A stretch of DNA of 51,298 nt from Candidatus Yanofskyibacteriota bacterium (lineage in GTDB: Bacteria; Patescibacteriota; Minisyncoccia; 2-02-FULL-40-12; IGHO2-01-FULL-4-A): the NCBI GenBank assembly GCA_016185545.1, contig JACPNJ010000002.1, positions 1 to 51,298 of the forward strand. Reading direction: 5' to 3'. The notes beneath the pieces were generated by a model that worked only from the letters and a program-made list of their open reading frames with translations, was not told the DNA's origin and did not search any database. A program made the position numbers and the translations under genes. This document shows positions 1 to 8,061 of the stretch, in pieces. Position 1 is the first letter of the stretch. Each line of letters opens with the position of its first letter.

Positions 1-333
1 GTATTCGGGCCTGTGTGGACTACACTTTACGCGCTGATGGGTATCGCGGCGTTTTTGGTATGGCGTATGGGTTGGGAACGGAAAGAGGTGAAAATGGCGC
101 TTGGAGTATTCGGCATCCAGCTTTTCTTGAATGCCATTTGGTCAATCATATTCTTCGGCCTGCAAAATCCCGGCTGGGCATTGGTTGATATCATTCTTCT
201 CTGGCTCGCAATCATCTGGACAATCGCAGTATTTTACAAAATATCAAAGCCAGCGGCATATCTTCTTGTGCCTTATCTTCTTTGGGTGAGTTTTGCCGCC
301 TATCTCAACTACTCGATTTGGATGCTCAACTGA
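1..333 (+). CDS. tspO: TspO/MBR family protein, 5' end cut by window edge
   Basis: Tryptophan-rich sensory protein/mitochondrial benzodiazepine receptor homologue, a small integral membrane protein that binds porphyrins and other hydrophobic ligands in known members. The reading frame is open to base 1: the codons before the tracked GTG read VFGP, giving FGPVWTTLYALMG, the family's conserved motif. The gene therefore starts outside the window and GTG 13 is not the start. About 110 residues remain of a usual ~155-160, covering roughly the last three of five membrane helices. The family-typical ending LLWVSFAAYLNYSIW is intact. Identification is strong; the physiological ligand here is unknown. 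Confidence 0.93.
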   Translation, partial: VFGPVWTTLYALMGIAAFLVWRMGWERKEVKMALGVFGIQLFLNAIWSIIFFGLQNPGWALVDIILLWLAIIWTIAVFYKISKPAAYLLVPYLLWVSFAAYLNYSIWMLN

Positions 334-433
334 AAATCTACCAGTAGTTCACGATCTTGAATGGTGAAATATTGCCGGGAATCTGCCAAATTGCGGTTCG
401 GAATGCGTGAAGCGCGCGGAGCCAGGCAGTTCA

Positions 434-471
434 AACTAAAAAGCGCCGATAATATTGGCGCTTTTTAGTTT
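434..471 (+). terminator. Intrinsic terminator after tspO
   Basis: Near-perfect inverted repeat AAACTAAAAAGCGCC / GGCGCTTTTTAGTTT around a 9-nt loop. The descending arm is T-rich, so it can act as a terminator for the rightward tspO transcript. It is symmetric enough to work in both directions. Confidence 0.8.
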
Positions 472-516
472 ATTGATTCGTTACCGCACATCTTTTAGAT
501 AAGTGGACTATTAATG

Positions 517-544
517 TTGTGATGTTTTATCGGCTTGATATAAT
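517..544 (+). promoter_or_regulatory. Extended -10 promoter for the small anchored protein
   Basis: TTGTGA, a 16-nt spacer, then TGATATAAT (extended -10, TATAAT at 539-544). The predicted transcription start near 551 lies downstream of the ORF-track start at 519 and only about 4 nt before GTG 555. This selects GTG 555 as the start and implies an almost leaderless mRNA. Confidence 0.6.
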
Positions 545-554
545 AAAAGAAACC

Positions 555-788
555 GTGGCAAACAAACAAAAAATAATAATCGCGGCAACGGTGGTTCTCG
601 TTATAGCGGCGGGAGCCGGTTTTTGGTATTGGTCAAAGAGCAAACAGGTCCAGACAGGAGCCCCTACGCTGGGAAGCGAAATTTTTGAAAAAACACAAAA
701 TTTACTGAAAGGCCAAGTGCCGGATGCCAACCCCTTCAAAGACCAGAAAAATCCTTTAGATGCAATTTATCAAAACCCATTTGAATAA
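555..788 (+). CDS. Small N-terminally anchored protein, unknown function
   Basis: About 78 residues from GTG 555. One hydrophobic segment (approximately residues 6-25, IIIAATVVLVIAAGAGFWYW) is followed by a short polar tail with repeated NP motifs (ANPFKDQKNPLDAIYQNPF). It is probably a membrane- or cell-envelope-anchored peptide with the tail outside. The track start at 519 is rejected because the best promoter lies inside 519-555. It is followed at 1-nt spacing by the LamG/cysteine-repeat gene, so the two are probably co-transcribed and related to the envelope. Similar NP-tailed mini proteins are, to my recollection, common in CPR genomes, but no function is known to me. Confidence 0.65.
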   Translation: MANKQKIIIAATVVLVIAAGAGFWYWSKSKQVQTGAPTLGSEIFEKTQNLLKGQVPDANPFKDQKNPLDAIYQNPFE

Positions 789-789
789 A

Positions 790-3462
790 ATGATTATTTT
801 AAGTAGAAAAAAATGGACCGTTGTTTCCGTTGCTTCTTTTGCCGGCTTTATAACCGTTCTTGTATTAGCCGGCTCCTTAACTTCAGTAATCGCTCATGAC
901 TTAAAAGAGACCGGGCCAACCTGCCCTGCGGGTTTAGTAAGTTGGTGGACTGGAGATGAGATTTCGGGAAAAACTGTTTTGGACATTAAAGGCAAAAACA
1001 ACGGAACCATGGTTGGCGGAGTTAGCATAGTTCCCGGTAAGGTCGGGAATGCATTTAAGTTTGATGGAAAGAGCGGATATATTACAATGGGAAATCCCTC
1101 AAGTTTAAATTTCGGGACAAAACCATTCTCATTAGAGTTTTGGATTTACTGGGATGGCGGACCGAATGTAAACAGTGTTTTAAGAAAGGCGAGTCATCCT
1201 ATCGGTGGTCGCGGAGCGGGATATTGGATTAGAATAGGCGGTACTCATATGGAGCTCTTTATGGGAGAAACCATTGGCCCAGACGGAAACCCCAAGGGTC
1301 ATACTAGTACGCCTTTTACTCCAAAAACTTGGCATCACGTCGTTGCTGTCAGAAAAGAGCTTAGCAATCAATCACAATTTTCTGGCAATACGTCATTAAT
1401 TATTGACGGAGTAGAACGAGGCGGCGTCAGAATAATTCCAGATCCTCCTGTTACTGTTAGTGATGCCCCTTTTATTATCGGAGCGCGAAGTGACGAGACC
1501 GGTACCAGTGAGTTTTTCTCCGGCATGATTGATGAAATTTCCGTTTACGATAGAGCATTGGATTGGTTGAACGAAGCCAGACCAATAATCAAGGCAGACA
1601 GCGCCGGTAAGTGTCACAAGCTGACACCAACGCCTGAACCACCGAAGTCACCGACACCCTCAAAACCGCCAGTATCTGTCTCTCCGACACCTGCTCCGCT
1701 GAATGCGATTAAATACCCGATAACAGAGTTGGGAAATTGCGCCGGCCAACAAGAATGCAAGACCTACTGCAATGCGCCAAGCAATTATTCGCAATGCGTC
1801 GCATTCGCTCAAAAAAACAATTTGGCGGTACTGGTGCCTGACGATAAAAAAGGCGTTTTTGAGGCGATGCAAAAAGGGGAAAGTCCGGGCCAATGTAAAG
1901 ACGTGTCTTCCTGCCGCGGCTATTGCGAGAATATAGACAATCTGGAGGAGTGTGTCGGTTTTGTGGAAAAATTTAATTTGGCCAGTTCCGATGAGTTAAA
2001 AGAAATGCGCAAGATAGCCGATATTAAAAAGGCGGGCGTGCCATTTCCAGGTGACTGTAAAACCAAAGAAAGCTGTTTGAAGTATTGCGATAACTCGGCT
2101 AACGCGGTTGTGTGCATGGAGTTTGCCTTAAAGGCCGGATTTATACCAAAAGAAGACATTGATGCAGTCGGCAAAATAGTTCCCTACCTGAAAAGCGGCG
2201 GTAAGTTGCCCGGCGGATGCACGACAAAAAAATCATGCGATGCATACTGCAACAATGATACCAATGTAATTGAATGCGTTGATTTTGCGGAAAAAGTGGG
2301 ATTTGTGACAAAAGAGGACGCCGATATAGTGAGAAAGACCGGCGGTAAAAGTCCGGGAAATTGCAGGTCGCGTGAGGCGTGCGACAGTTATTGCAAAGAC
2401 GAAACGCACATTGATGAATGCGTTGATTTTGCGGTAAAAGCCGGTTTTATCTCGGCAGGAGACGCGGCAGATGCCAAAAAATACAGAATCACTTCCGGAC
2501 CCGGCAACTGTAAAAGTAAAACCGAATGCGAATCTTTCTGCGTACTTCCTGAAAACCAAGATGTTTGTTTCAATTTTGCCAAAGACCACGGCATGATAAG
2601 CGAAGAGGACCTTAAATTTATTGAACAATATCGCAACCAAGGGCCGCCTGATTTTAGCCAAATCAATCCCCAATGGCTTGTTTGCATGGAGGAAGAAATG
2701 GACTCTGCTATTTTTGGACGATTCAAGGCGGGAAAATCGGGGCGTTCAGATATCTCTGCGATACAAGCGGCGCAGAAAAAATGCGAGAGCGAGATGGGCT
2801 CGGATATCAGTAAAGAGATCGAAGTTTGCTTGGGTAAGGATACCTGCTCCGAGTTTAATGCTTGCATGGATACTCTTCAGCAAGGCGGTGAGGAACAACA
2901 AGAAGGCCAGAGTATGCCGGATCCAAAAGTTGACGCAAGAATGAAGGCCTGCAAAGATGAAATACAAAAAGAAAAAACTAGCGCGTGTCTTGCAAAATCG
3001 TGCGGTGAATTTGAAGCATGCCTGAAATCTTTAGAGCAAAGCGGGGACCAGAGCGGGCAGCAGCAAGTGGAGAGTACTCCGGATCCGGCAGTCAATGCGA
3101 AGGCCCAGGCCTGCCAACAAGAAAAAATCAATGCTTGTCTTGAAAAATCATGCGATGAATTTCAGGATTGTATTAATTCTTTAGGCGGAGGAGATGGCGG
3201 AGAACAACAAGGCGGAACGCCGGACCCGGCTGTTATAGCCAAAGTTCGGTCATGCCAGCCCCCACCCCCAAGCGGAGACGGTGAAGAACAGCAACAAAGT
3301 GGCAACCAGTCGGGAATTCCGCAAGGATATTCTTCTTGGGAAGCATTTTGCAGGGCCAATCCAGGCGACTCCCGTTGCTCCGCATACGCGCCACAGCAAT
3401 ACCCGTTATTACTACGATACCAACCCTTTGCCGCAATTTTGAATTTTCTCCTGGGACATTAA
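790..3462 (+). CDS. Exported LamG-domain protein with cysteine-repeat tail
   Basis: The ATG at 790 is preferred over the track start at 760: 760 lies inside the previous gene, while 790 begins just after its stop and opens a normal signal/anchor (charged N-terminus, then hydrophobic to about residue 35). Residues ~45-250 form a LamG/concanavalin A-like sandwich (LVSWWTGDEISG, GNAFKFDGKSGYITM, FSGMIDEISVYDRAL), a common carbohydrate- or protein-binding fold. A Pro/Thr/Ser linker follows (~270-310). Next come about six repeats of pattern GxC-x5-C-x3-C-x8-C-x2-FA (~310-640), then three shorter C-x5-C-x3-C units separated by Gln/Gly-rich spacers. The regular cysteines suggest disulphide-stabilised extracellular repeats. 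Function is unknown; surface adhesion is an inference. Confidence 0.8.
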   Translation: MIILSRKKWTVVSVASFAGFITVLVLAGSLTSVIAHDLKETGPTCPAGLVSWWTGDEISGKTVLDIKGKNNGTMVGGVSIVPGKVGNAFKFDGKSGYITMGNPSSLNFGTKPFSLEFWIYWDGGPNVNSVLRKASHPIGGRGAGYWIRIGGTHMELFMGETIGPDGNPKGHTSTPFTPKTWHHVVAVRKELSNQSQFSGNTSLIIDGVERGGVRIIPDPPVTVSDAPFIIGARSDETGTSEFFSGMIDEISVYDRALDWLNEARPIIKADSAGKCHKLTPTPEPPKSPTPSKPPVSVSPTPAPLNAIKYPITELGNCAGQQECKTYCNAPSNYSQCVAFAQKNNLAVLVPDDKKGVFEAMQKGESPGQCKDVSSCRGYCENIDNLEECVGFVEKFNLASSDELKEMRKIADIKKAGVPFPGDCKTKESCLKYCDNSANAVVCMEFALKAGFIPKEDIDAVGKIVPYLKSGGKLPGGCTTKKSCDAYCNNDTNVIECVDFAEKVGFVTKEDADIVRKTGGKSPGNCRSREACDSYCKDETHIDECVDFAVKAGFISAGDAADAKKYRITSGPGNCKSKTECESFCVLPENQDVCFNFAKDHGMISEEDLKFIEQYRNQGPPDFSQINPQWLVCMEEEMDSAIFGRFKAGKSGRSDISAIQAAQKKCESEMGSDISKEIEVCLGKDTCSEFNACMDTLQQGGEEQQEGQSMPDPKVDARMKACKDEIQKEKTSACLAKSCGEFEACLKSLEQSGDQSGQQQVESTPDPAVNAKAQACQQEKINACLEKSCDEFQDCINSLGGGDGGEQQGGTPDPAVIAKVRSCQPPPPSGDGEEQQQSGNQSGIPQGYSSWEAFCRANPGDSRCSAYAPQQYPLLLRYQPFAAILNFLLGH

Positions 3463-3575
3463 GACACCTTATTTACCCCGGTATCAGCGACCTGTATGCA
3501 TCCGGTTTTAGACCTCCCAAAGACCTCTTAAATCCTTGCGAAAATCCAATCAAGACCACAGCGCGGAGCAATTTC

Positions 3576-3600
3576 AAAAAGCTAGAAAAACCGGCTTTTT
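3576..3600 (+). terminator. Probable intrinsic terminator of the cysteine-repeat gene
   Basis: AAAAAGC ... GCTTTTT with an 11-nt loop followed by GTTTGG, about 115 nt after the stop codon. A moderate candidate. The rest of 3463-3690 holds nothing else I can support apart from a GC-rich imperfect hairpin near 3650-3680. Confidence 0.45.
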
Positions 3601-3694
3601 GTTTGGACGGAATGTGAGCTTTAGAACTTTTTTGAGAAATGGCATTTGCCTGCCCCTGGCGTAAGTACGGGGTAGGGTAAAATTTGATTGTTTC

Positions 3695-3703
3695 TGTTAT
3701 ACT
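3695..3703 (+). promoter_or_regulatory. Extended -10 promoter, leaderless arrangement
   Basis: TGTTATACT places transcription start near 3710, essentially at ATG 3711. This argues against the upstream TTG start at 3684 used by the ORF track. Confidence 0.55.
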
Positions 3704-3710
3704 AAAACTA

Positions 3711-4065
3711 ATGCTTATGAATAAAAGGAAACTCTATGGTATCACGAAGGGCCAGTTGATTGTTTTGTGGGTTGCGGGTATTGTCATTTGGGTTTGGTCA
3801 TTTTTTAAGATATTCGTTACGTATTTTGCCATTGTTTCTTCTATCAGTTGGCCGAGATTGTCGCCTGGCGCACCCCTATTAAATGCCGCCTTATTCTTGT
3901 TAATCCCGCTTATTTTGATTCTCTATACAATCGGCTGGCAAAACCACAAAAAACACCTCGCCGTTTCCCGGCAGCAAAATAACAATGGCCAAGCTGAAAA
4001 TGCCTCTAAGCCCCCCCCCCGACTTCCACCCCATAGCCGATTTGGTTGGTTACAGCCAACCGTGA
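3711..4065 (+). CDS. Small two-helix membrane protein with frameshift at a C10 tract
   Basis: The start MLMNKRKLYGITKGQ follows the promoter directly. Two hydrophobic segments (about residues 12-40 and 57-75) are followed by a polar tail. In the given sequence the frame runs through ten consecutive C (4011-4020), then through an obvious terminator hairpin at 4073-4105, to a stop at 4259. With nine C the protein instead ends KPPPDFHPIADLVGYSQP and stops at TGA 4063-4065, just before the terminator. The coordinates given assume that corrected ending. The tract may be a sequencing or assembly error, or a slippage-prone switch. Function unknown. Confidence 0.55.
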
Positions 4066-4072
4066 TGCGTCC

Positions 4073-4105
4073 TAAAAAGTGCAGATATTATCTGCACTTT
4101 TTAGT
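4073..4105 (+). terminator. Intrinsic terminator
   Basis: Perfect inverted repeat TAAAAAGTGCAGATA / TATCTGCACTTTTTA, U-rich on the descending arm. It follows the corrected stop of the preceding gene and separates it from the three-gene cassette. Confidence 0.8.
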
Positions 4106-4248
4106 TTCGAATCCTGGCGCCGTCAGCTTGCCGGTTCTAATCCTGCTCCCGTCAAAATCGTTTTTCTTGGTTTTAAGCCATTGTTTTGGTTCAAGTCCTA
4201 TCATCAAGTCACCTTTCAATTTTCCATGTTTTTTGATAGGGTCTCATC

Positions 4249-4812
4249 ATGATTCCTGAGTCAGAATATAAACCAAAGCTTCTCGAAATTCTAAATAACG
4301 GAAATGGTGGATGGACTGATGGTGACAGGGAAAAACAAACCGACAAAACAGCCGATATAGTTAATCATCTTCTTAAAATAGCGATTGAAATAAAAGATGA
4401 TACTCGGTATAAATTTATTCACCCAGAACCAGGAGTTATAAGGACAGCGACTCACGATTTATCTCAAAAAAGTAAGCAATTATTTGGAGATGATTCTAGG
4501 GATGCTAATCATAAATTTAGAAACTATCCCGGATATAGAACCATTCTCATTATAAGAACCGAGTTCGCCATGTTTAAAGACACGCTATCATATATGAATC
4601 AGGGATTTCAAACATTTGTAAAACAAGGCGACAAGCTAGTTTATGTTGGACAAAGAAAGAACTATCGAATGGATAGTACTTCAGAAATTGGATGTTATCT
4701 GTTCCCTGATGACCAAATGCTATATTTAAATAATCCGCATGCAAAACAAAATCGTATTTTATCTAAAGATGAGGTGCAGGATTTGTTGGGCATCGCGGTT
4801 GAGGCTATCTAA
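4249..4812 (+). CDS. Unknown protein, first gene of three-gene cassette
   Basis: 187 residues, soluble, no signal peptide. I do not recognise the family. Acidic and basic residues cluster in ADIVNHLLKIAIEIKDDTR (about residues 35-54). The [hydrophobic]-E-I-K-D core is compatible with, but does not prove, a PD-(D/E)XK-type nuclease strand. A later FVKQGDKLVYVGQRKNYR segment is basic. The next gene begins directly after its stop (TAA then ATG), so the genes are co-translated. No clear Shine-Dalgarno is visible; the ATG at 4249 is the first usable start after the preceding terminator. Codon use looks more AT-rich than the preceding genes, as in acquired cassettes (impression, not computed). Confidence 0.6.
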   Translation: MIPESEYKPKLLEILNNGNGGWTDGDREKQTDKTADIVNHLLKIAIEIKDDTRYKFIHPEPGVIRTATHDLSQKSKQLFGDDSRDANHKFRNYPGYRTILIIRTEFAMFKDTLSYMNQGFQTFVKQGDKLVYVGQRKNYRMDSTSEIGCYLFPDDQMLYLNNPHAKQNRILSKDEVQDLLGIAVEAI

Positions 4813-5412
4813 ATGAATCAAGTTATAGAAGATTTTTTTAATAAATATGTTTTTGGCTGGATGTTTACCGACGTCAGAATTTGCGTTGATGGAGGAGCGA
4901 ATTTCGGTGGCACTGCTCTTATTTGCTCATATATAGATTCGATGGGCAAATTTTACCTCGGTATAACAGAAGATAAGCAGAGCGAAATGAGGTTTACTGA
5001 ATTTATGAATGATTTTTTCGATTCTGAATATAAAGATTTTTCCAAATTTATATATACCGATTATCGGTGCGGCCTTCTCCATCAGTTTTTTCCTAAAAAA
5101 GGAGCGGGCGTGATAAGAGGAAAAGATAACAGGGAATATCACCTTAAGCTTCATAAAGACACCGAAATAATTCCAATAAATCTAACTGTGTTTTATGAGG
5201 ACTTTCAATTAGCAGTTAAAAAATATTATGAAAAATTGAAGATTGATGCAAAGTTGCAAGATAATTTTTTCAAAGTGTATGAATCGATGAATAGCGAAAC
5301 GAGTGCAAACTATCAAGAGTTACTAGGTAAGACAAGCTACACATACGTTTACGGGCCGCATTCATCCACTATATCAGCTGGGATAATTATCAATAAACAA
5401 GAAAAAAAATAA
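4813..5412 (+). CDS. Unknown protein, second gene of cassette
   Basis: 199 residues, soluble. The central motif YTDYRCGLLHQFFPKKGAG (about residues 76-95) resembles the R-x-G-L-x-H segment seen in several uncharacterised alpha-helical families, some HEPN-like. That resemblance is from memory and weak. The C-terminal part has YEDFQLAVKKYYEKL followed by a helix-rich stretch. It starts immediately after the stop of the first cassette gene, and its own stop overlaps the next start (TAATG), so the three products are probably made together at matched levels. No function can be assigned. Confidence 0.6.
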   Translation: MNQVIEDFFNKYVFGWMFTDVRICVDGGANFGGTALICSYIDSMGKFYLGITEDKQSEMRFTEFMNDFFDSEYKDFSKFIYTDYRCGLLHQFFPKKGAGVIRGKDNREYHLKLHKDTEIIPINLTVFYEDFQLAVKKYYEKLKIDAKLQDNFFKVYESMNSETSANYQELLGKTSYTYVYGPHSSTISAGIIINKQEKK

Positions 5413-5939
5413 TGCCCACTTTTCAACAGTTAAGAACCGGCTATCCGGCTCCTCACTATCCTTTTTCAAATACTTTGCTTGCTTTTATGGCCAACGATAA
5501 TAATTTTTATAGTTCTTTAAAGCTGGCCAATTCCACTCGATTTCAAATTATACCGGTAATATTAACTTCCCATACAGTACTTCCACATCCACTTTCTGCC
5601 GACCAAGTAATAGGAATATGGTATTTTGATAAAGTAAACTTTAATACTGGTAACACCCCCTTTTTTAAACAAGATTTTATTATTAACGTGGGCACAAGAC
5701 ACACAGATTATATTTCTTATTCAGCCGCTAATTCAAATGGTCAATCTGTAAAACCGATCAGGGAATTCTTCCGTCTTTATGGTTCGGGAACAAAGTTTTA
5801 CAATAGAAACGCTCGGCATCCTCAGCGTTGGCAACATCATTACGATAATGTCATTAATCTACCGAGATCTGCTGAATTACGTGCATGGGCTAAAAAACTA
5901 AGAGATGAATATAGAAAAACAGGAAATTGTACAATCTAA
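5412..5939 (+). CDS. Unknown protein, third gene of cassette
   Basis: 175 residues, soluble, aromatic-rich (FFKQDFIINVGTRHTDYISY; FYNRNARHPQRWQHHYDNV). The start ATG overlaps the upstream stop in TAATG, a classic translational coupling. The central part reads as beta strands; the C-terminus is a basic helix (LRAWAKKLRDEYRKTG). I do not recognise the family. Its tight linkage with the two preceding unknown genes is the main clue: the three probably act as one unit, for example in defence or nucleic-acid processing, but this is inference only. Confidence 0.6.
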   Translation: MPTFQQLRTGYPAPHYPFSNTLLAFMANDNNFYSSLKLANSTRFQIIPVILTSHTVLPHPLSADQVIGIWYFDKVNFNTGNTPFFKQDFIINVGTRHTDYISYSAANSNGQSVKPIREFFRLYGSGTKFYNRNARHPQRWQHHYDNVINLPRSAELRAWAKKLRDEYRKTGNCTI

Positions 5940-6081
5940 TAATTAGAAAAGTTCTATTTCCCCATCTTTTATAAAAATCTCATCCAAAACTGAATAAATT
6001 ACCAAGAAAAAATCAGTTCAAGACCTGTGGCCGGTAGGCCAAAATTGGACAAAAATCAGATTCTAACTCAGAACCCCGAAA

Positions 6082-6114
6082 ATCAAAATCCCAGATAGTA
6101 TCTGGGATTTTGAT
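6082..6114 (-). terminator. Bidirectional terminator downstream of tRNA-Asn
   Basis: Perfect inverted repeat ATCAAAATCCCAGATA / TATCTGGGATTTTGAT lying 45 nt beyond the tRNA 3' end. On the minus strand the arm is followed by T-rich sequence. It could also terminate the cassette from the left. The stretch 5940-6081 holds no other recognisable feature. Confidence 0.65.
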
Positions 6115-6158
6115 CGAGTTGAGGACGGAGACAGGTCTGAACACACCAGAATGCCTGC

Positions 6159-6230
6159 CTCCGCGGGTAGGATTCGAACCTACAACCTTCGCCTTAACAG
6201 GGCGCCGCACTACCATTGTGCTACCGCGGA
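6159..6230 (-). tRNA. tRNA-Asn (anticodon GTT)
   Basis: Minus-strand cloverleaf: acceptor TCCGCGG / CCGCGGA, D-arm GCACAATGGTAGTGC, anticodon loop CTGTTAA giving GTT, T-arm GTAGG TTCGAAT CCTAC, discriminator G. CCA is not encoded. One G-A mismatch closes the anticodon stem. Asn-tRNA may be charged indirectly here by AspRS plus GatCAB, since gatA is in the same window. Confidence 0.95.
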
Positions 6231-6268
6231 GCTTTGGGGTGTTAAAATTCTACAAGGCCGCTCTTCCT

Positions 6269-6364
6269 GGGAAATTTGAACTGTTGTCCATCGCAAAGCG
6301 ATGGACAGTTACGCCAAGCAAGCTTGGCTAAATTTCCCGTTAAAGTGCCACTGGGCACTTTAAC
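6269..6364. other. Cluster of four nested/adjacent hairpins between tRNA-Asn and the 123-aa gene
   Basis: The outer stem GGGAAATTT (6269-6277) / AAATTTCCC (6330-6338) encloses two hairpins, GTCCATCGC-AAA-GCGATGGAC and GCCAAGC-AA-GCTTGGC. An 11-bp hairpin GTTAAAGTGCC / GGCACTTTAAC (6339-6364) follows directly. This is a three-way junction plus a stem: too elaborate for a simple terminator, and lacking a U-tract on either strand. It may be a non-coding RNA or a structured repeat. Confidence 0.55.
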
Positions 6365-6390
6365 CCATTTTGCTATCCCGGAATAAATTT

Positions 6391-6762
6391 TTAATTAACT
6401 GTCGGTTTTAGTTTTAATAATACGCTCTCAAGTGATTTCCTATGCTTTTCCAAAGAATGCCCGCGCTTGCAACGAAAACTGGTTTCTCCCATATCTGCTA
6501 ATCTTTTTAATTCTGTCTCGGCAATTTGACTGTATATGATTTTCATTTCTTCAGATGGTTTAAATTTCATCTTTATCGCCATTCTTTTTGTTACATCTAA
6601 AAGAATATCTTCAAATAATTTAAGTTTCTCCGCACCAGCGACATCCTTTAATTGCTCAGTAGCAGATTGGTTTTGATTAAAACCCAAAGCCAAAGCGCAA
6701 GTATCCAGTTCGTTAAGTTCAACCAACCTTTCGATTGATTCAATAAATTTTTCTGATTTCAT
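6391..6762 (-). CDS. Unknown helical protein (123 aa)
   Basis: Mostly alpha-helical, charged, no signal or membrane segment. It contains two cysteines, one in TSFRCKRGHSLEKH (about residues 93-106), not enough for a zinc site alone. The start at ATG 6762 is supported by a good promoter ending about 12 nt upstream, which leaves a leader of only a few bases. It is a separate transcription unit between rpoD (upstream, same strand) and the hairpin cluster. I do not recognise the family. Confidence 0.6.
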   Translation of the reverse strand: MKSEKFIESIERLVELNELDTCALALGFNQNQSATEQLKDVAGAEKLKLFEDILLDVTKRMAIKMKFKPSEEMKIIYSQIAETELKRLADMGETSFRCKRGHSLEKHRKSLESVLLKLKPTVN

Positions 6763-6773
6763 GTAATTAAAAT

Positions 6774-6802
6774 ATTGTAACGGAATTGGGAAACATATTC
6801 AA
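6774..6802 (-). promoter_or_regulatory. Promoter of the 123-aa gene
   Basis: On the minus strand TTGAAT, 17-nt spacer, TACAAT (-10 at 6774-6779, -35 at 6797-6802). Start of transcription is expected near 6767, five bases from the ATG, so the mRNA is close to leaderless. Confidence 0.6.
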
Positions 6803-6826
6803 TCACGCTCTTGAAAAGTATATATG

Positions 6827-8053
6827 TTAATACCCCTTCAACTTCCCTATCGCGTGGTGTTGGCGAATTTTTTCCAACGCTTTGGCTTCAATCTGCCTGA
6901 TGCGTTCGCGGGTTACGCCAAATACTTTACCAACTTCTTCAAGCGTATGGGTTACTCCATCTTTTAATCCAAAACGCATTTCAAGAATTTTTTGTTCGCG
7001 CGGCGAGAGCTCTCTTATAATTTCCTGCAGGTGATCGCGCAATATACGCCATCCGGCCATCGTTTCGGGAGTTACGGACTCCTCATCGGCGATAAAGTCA
7101 GCCAACAGCGAACCTTCATCATCATCATCTCCCACCGGCGCTTCAAGTGAAACGGTGTCCTGCGATATTTTCATGATGTGGTGGATTTTGTCCACATCCA
7201 CGCCCATCTCGGCGGCAGTTTCTTCCGGCAGAGGTTCTCGGCCAAGATCCTGCACTAGTCGTCTTACGACTTGCTGATATTTGTTGATGGTTTCAATCAT
7301 GTGCACCGGTATGCGGATAGTACGCGCCTGATCAGCCAGCGCCCGTGTAATCGCCTGCCTTATCCACCAAGTAGCATAAGTTGAAAACTTGTAGCCGCGC
7401 TTATAATCGAACTTCTCAACCGCGCGCGAAAGCCCGATGTTCCCCTCCTGTATCAAGTCAAGCAAAGTTAGATTGGGTGAACGGCCGACATATTTTTTGG
7501 CGATTGAAACCACAAGGCGCAAATTGGATACCATCAGCCGCTGCCTTGCCGCTTCATCGCCTTTTTCAATTTTTTTGGCCAGTTCCGCCTCTTCTTCGCC
7601 CCGCAAAAGCGGATATTGGCCGATCTCACGCAAATACATCTGTACCGAATCCGAGCCGGCCTCAATCTGTTCTTCCTCAAGCTTCTTTTTTTCCTCCTGT
7701 TCCTTTGTCCGCTCCTCGGCAAAAACCTTGCCGGTATCCATTACGTTGATATTGGCCGCCTCCAGCCGTTCATAAAGTCGCTCTAACCCCTCAATGTCTT
7801 TTTCAACATTGGGAAAAGTGTTTAATATTTCCGCCTCAGTGATAAAACCGCGGTGTCTGCCTTTCTCAATAAGCCGCAAAATCGCATCCTCGCTTATTAC
7901 CGCCTTGGCCACCCTCGGCGCTTTCTTTTCCAGTTTTTTCTTTGGCTTTGTCCTGTTTTGGCGTTTAATCTTTTTACGTAATTTAAACCCCGCTTTCTTT
8001 TTAGAGGTTTTCTTCTTTTGCGCTTTTTTAGGTTTTTTAGATTTTTTAGACAA
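6827..8053 (-). CDS. rpoD: Primary sigma factor RpoD/SigA
   Basis: RNA polymerase housekeeping sigma-70. A Lys-rich N-terminus (~residues 1-50, almost entirely K/R/A/S) precedes a short region 1.1-like domain (~55-115). Region 1.2 is [15 protein letters not shown]. Region 2 carries [15 protein letters not shown] and [19 protein letters not shown], with the -10 recognition helix [17 protein letters not shown]. Region 3 follows, and region 4 has the -35 helix-turn-helix [20 protein letters not shown]. At 408 residues it is a normal length for a compact SigA. It starts 9 nt after the dnaG stop, the classical dnaG-rpoD operon. Its presence fits the TTGACA/TATAAT-like promoters seen in the window. 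Confidence 0.97.
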   Translation of the reverse strand: MSKKSKKPKKAQKKKTSKKKAGFKLRKKIKRQNRTKPKKKLEKKAPRVAKAVISEDAILRLIEKGRHRGFITEAEILNTFPNVEKDIEGLERLYERLEAANINVMDTGKVFAEERTKEQEEKKKLEEEQIEAGSDSVQMYLREIGQYPLLRGEEEAELAKKIEKGDEAARQRLMVSNLRLVVSIAKKYVGRSPNLTLLDLIQEGNIGLSRAVEKFDYKRGYKFSTYATWWIRQAITRALADQARTIRIPVHMIETINKYQQVVRRLVQDLGREPLPEETAAEMGVDVDKIHHIMKISQDTVSLEAPVGDDDDEGSLLADFIADEESVTPETMAGWRILRDHLQEIIRELSPREQKILEMRFGLKDGVTHTLEEVGKVFGVTRERIRQIEAKALEKIRQHHAIGKLKGY

Positions 8054-8061
8054 AGCTAAGA

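Noticed and set aside
13-333. tspO starting at GTG 13
   Set aside because: The frame is open to the window edge and conserved residues precede the GTG.
2233-2867. Long minus-strand ORFs (146 and 159 aa) inside the cysteine-repeat gene
   Set aside because: They are shadows of the + strand repeats; their periodic residues follow the repeat DNA and no start signal is present.
4066-4259. C-terminal ~65 residues of the 191-aa ORF
   Set aside because: They translate through a perfect terminator hairpin and follow a homopolymer frameshift; the sequence looks random.
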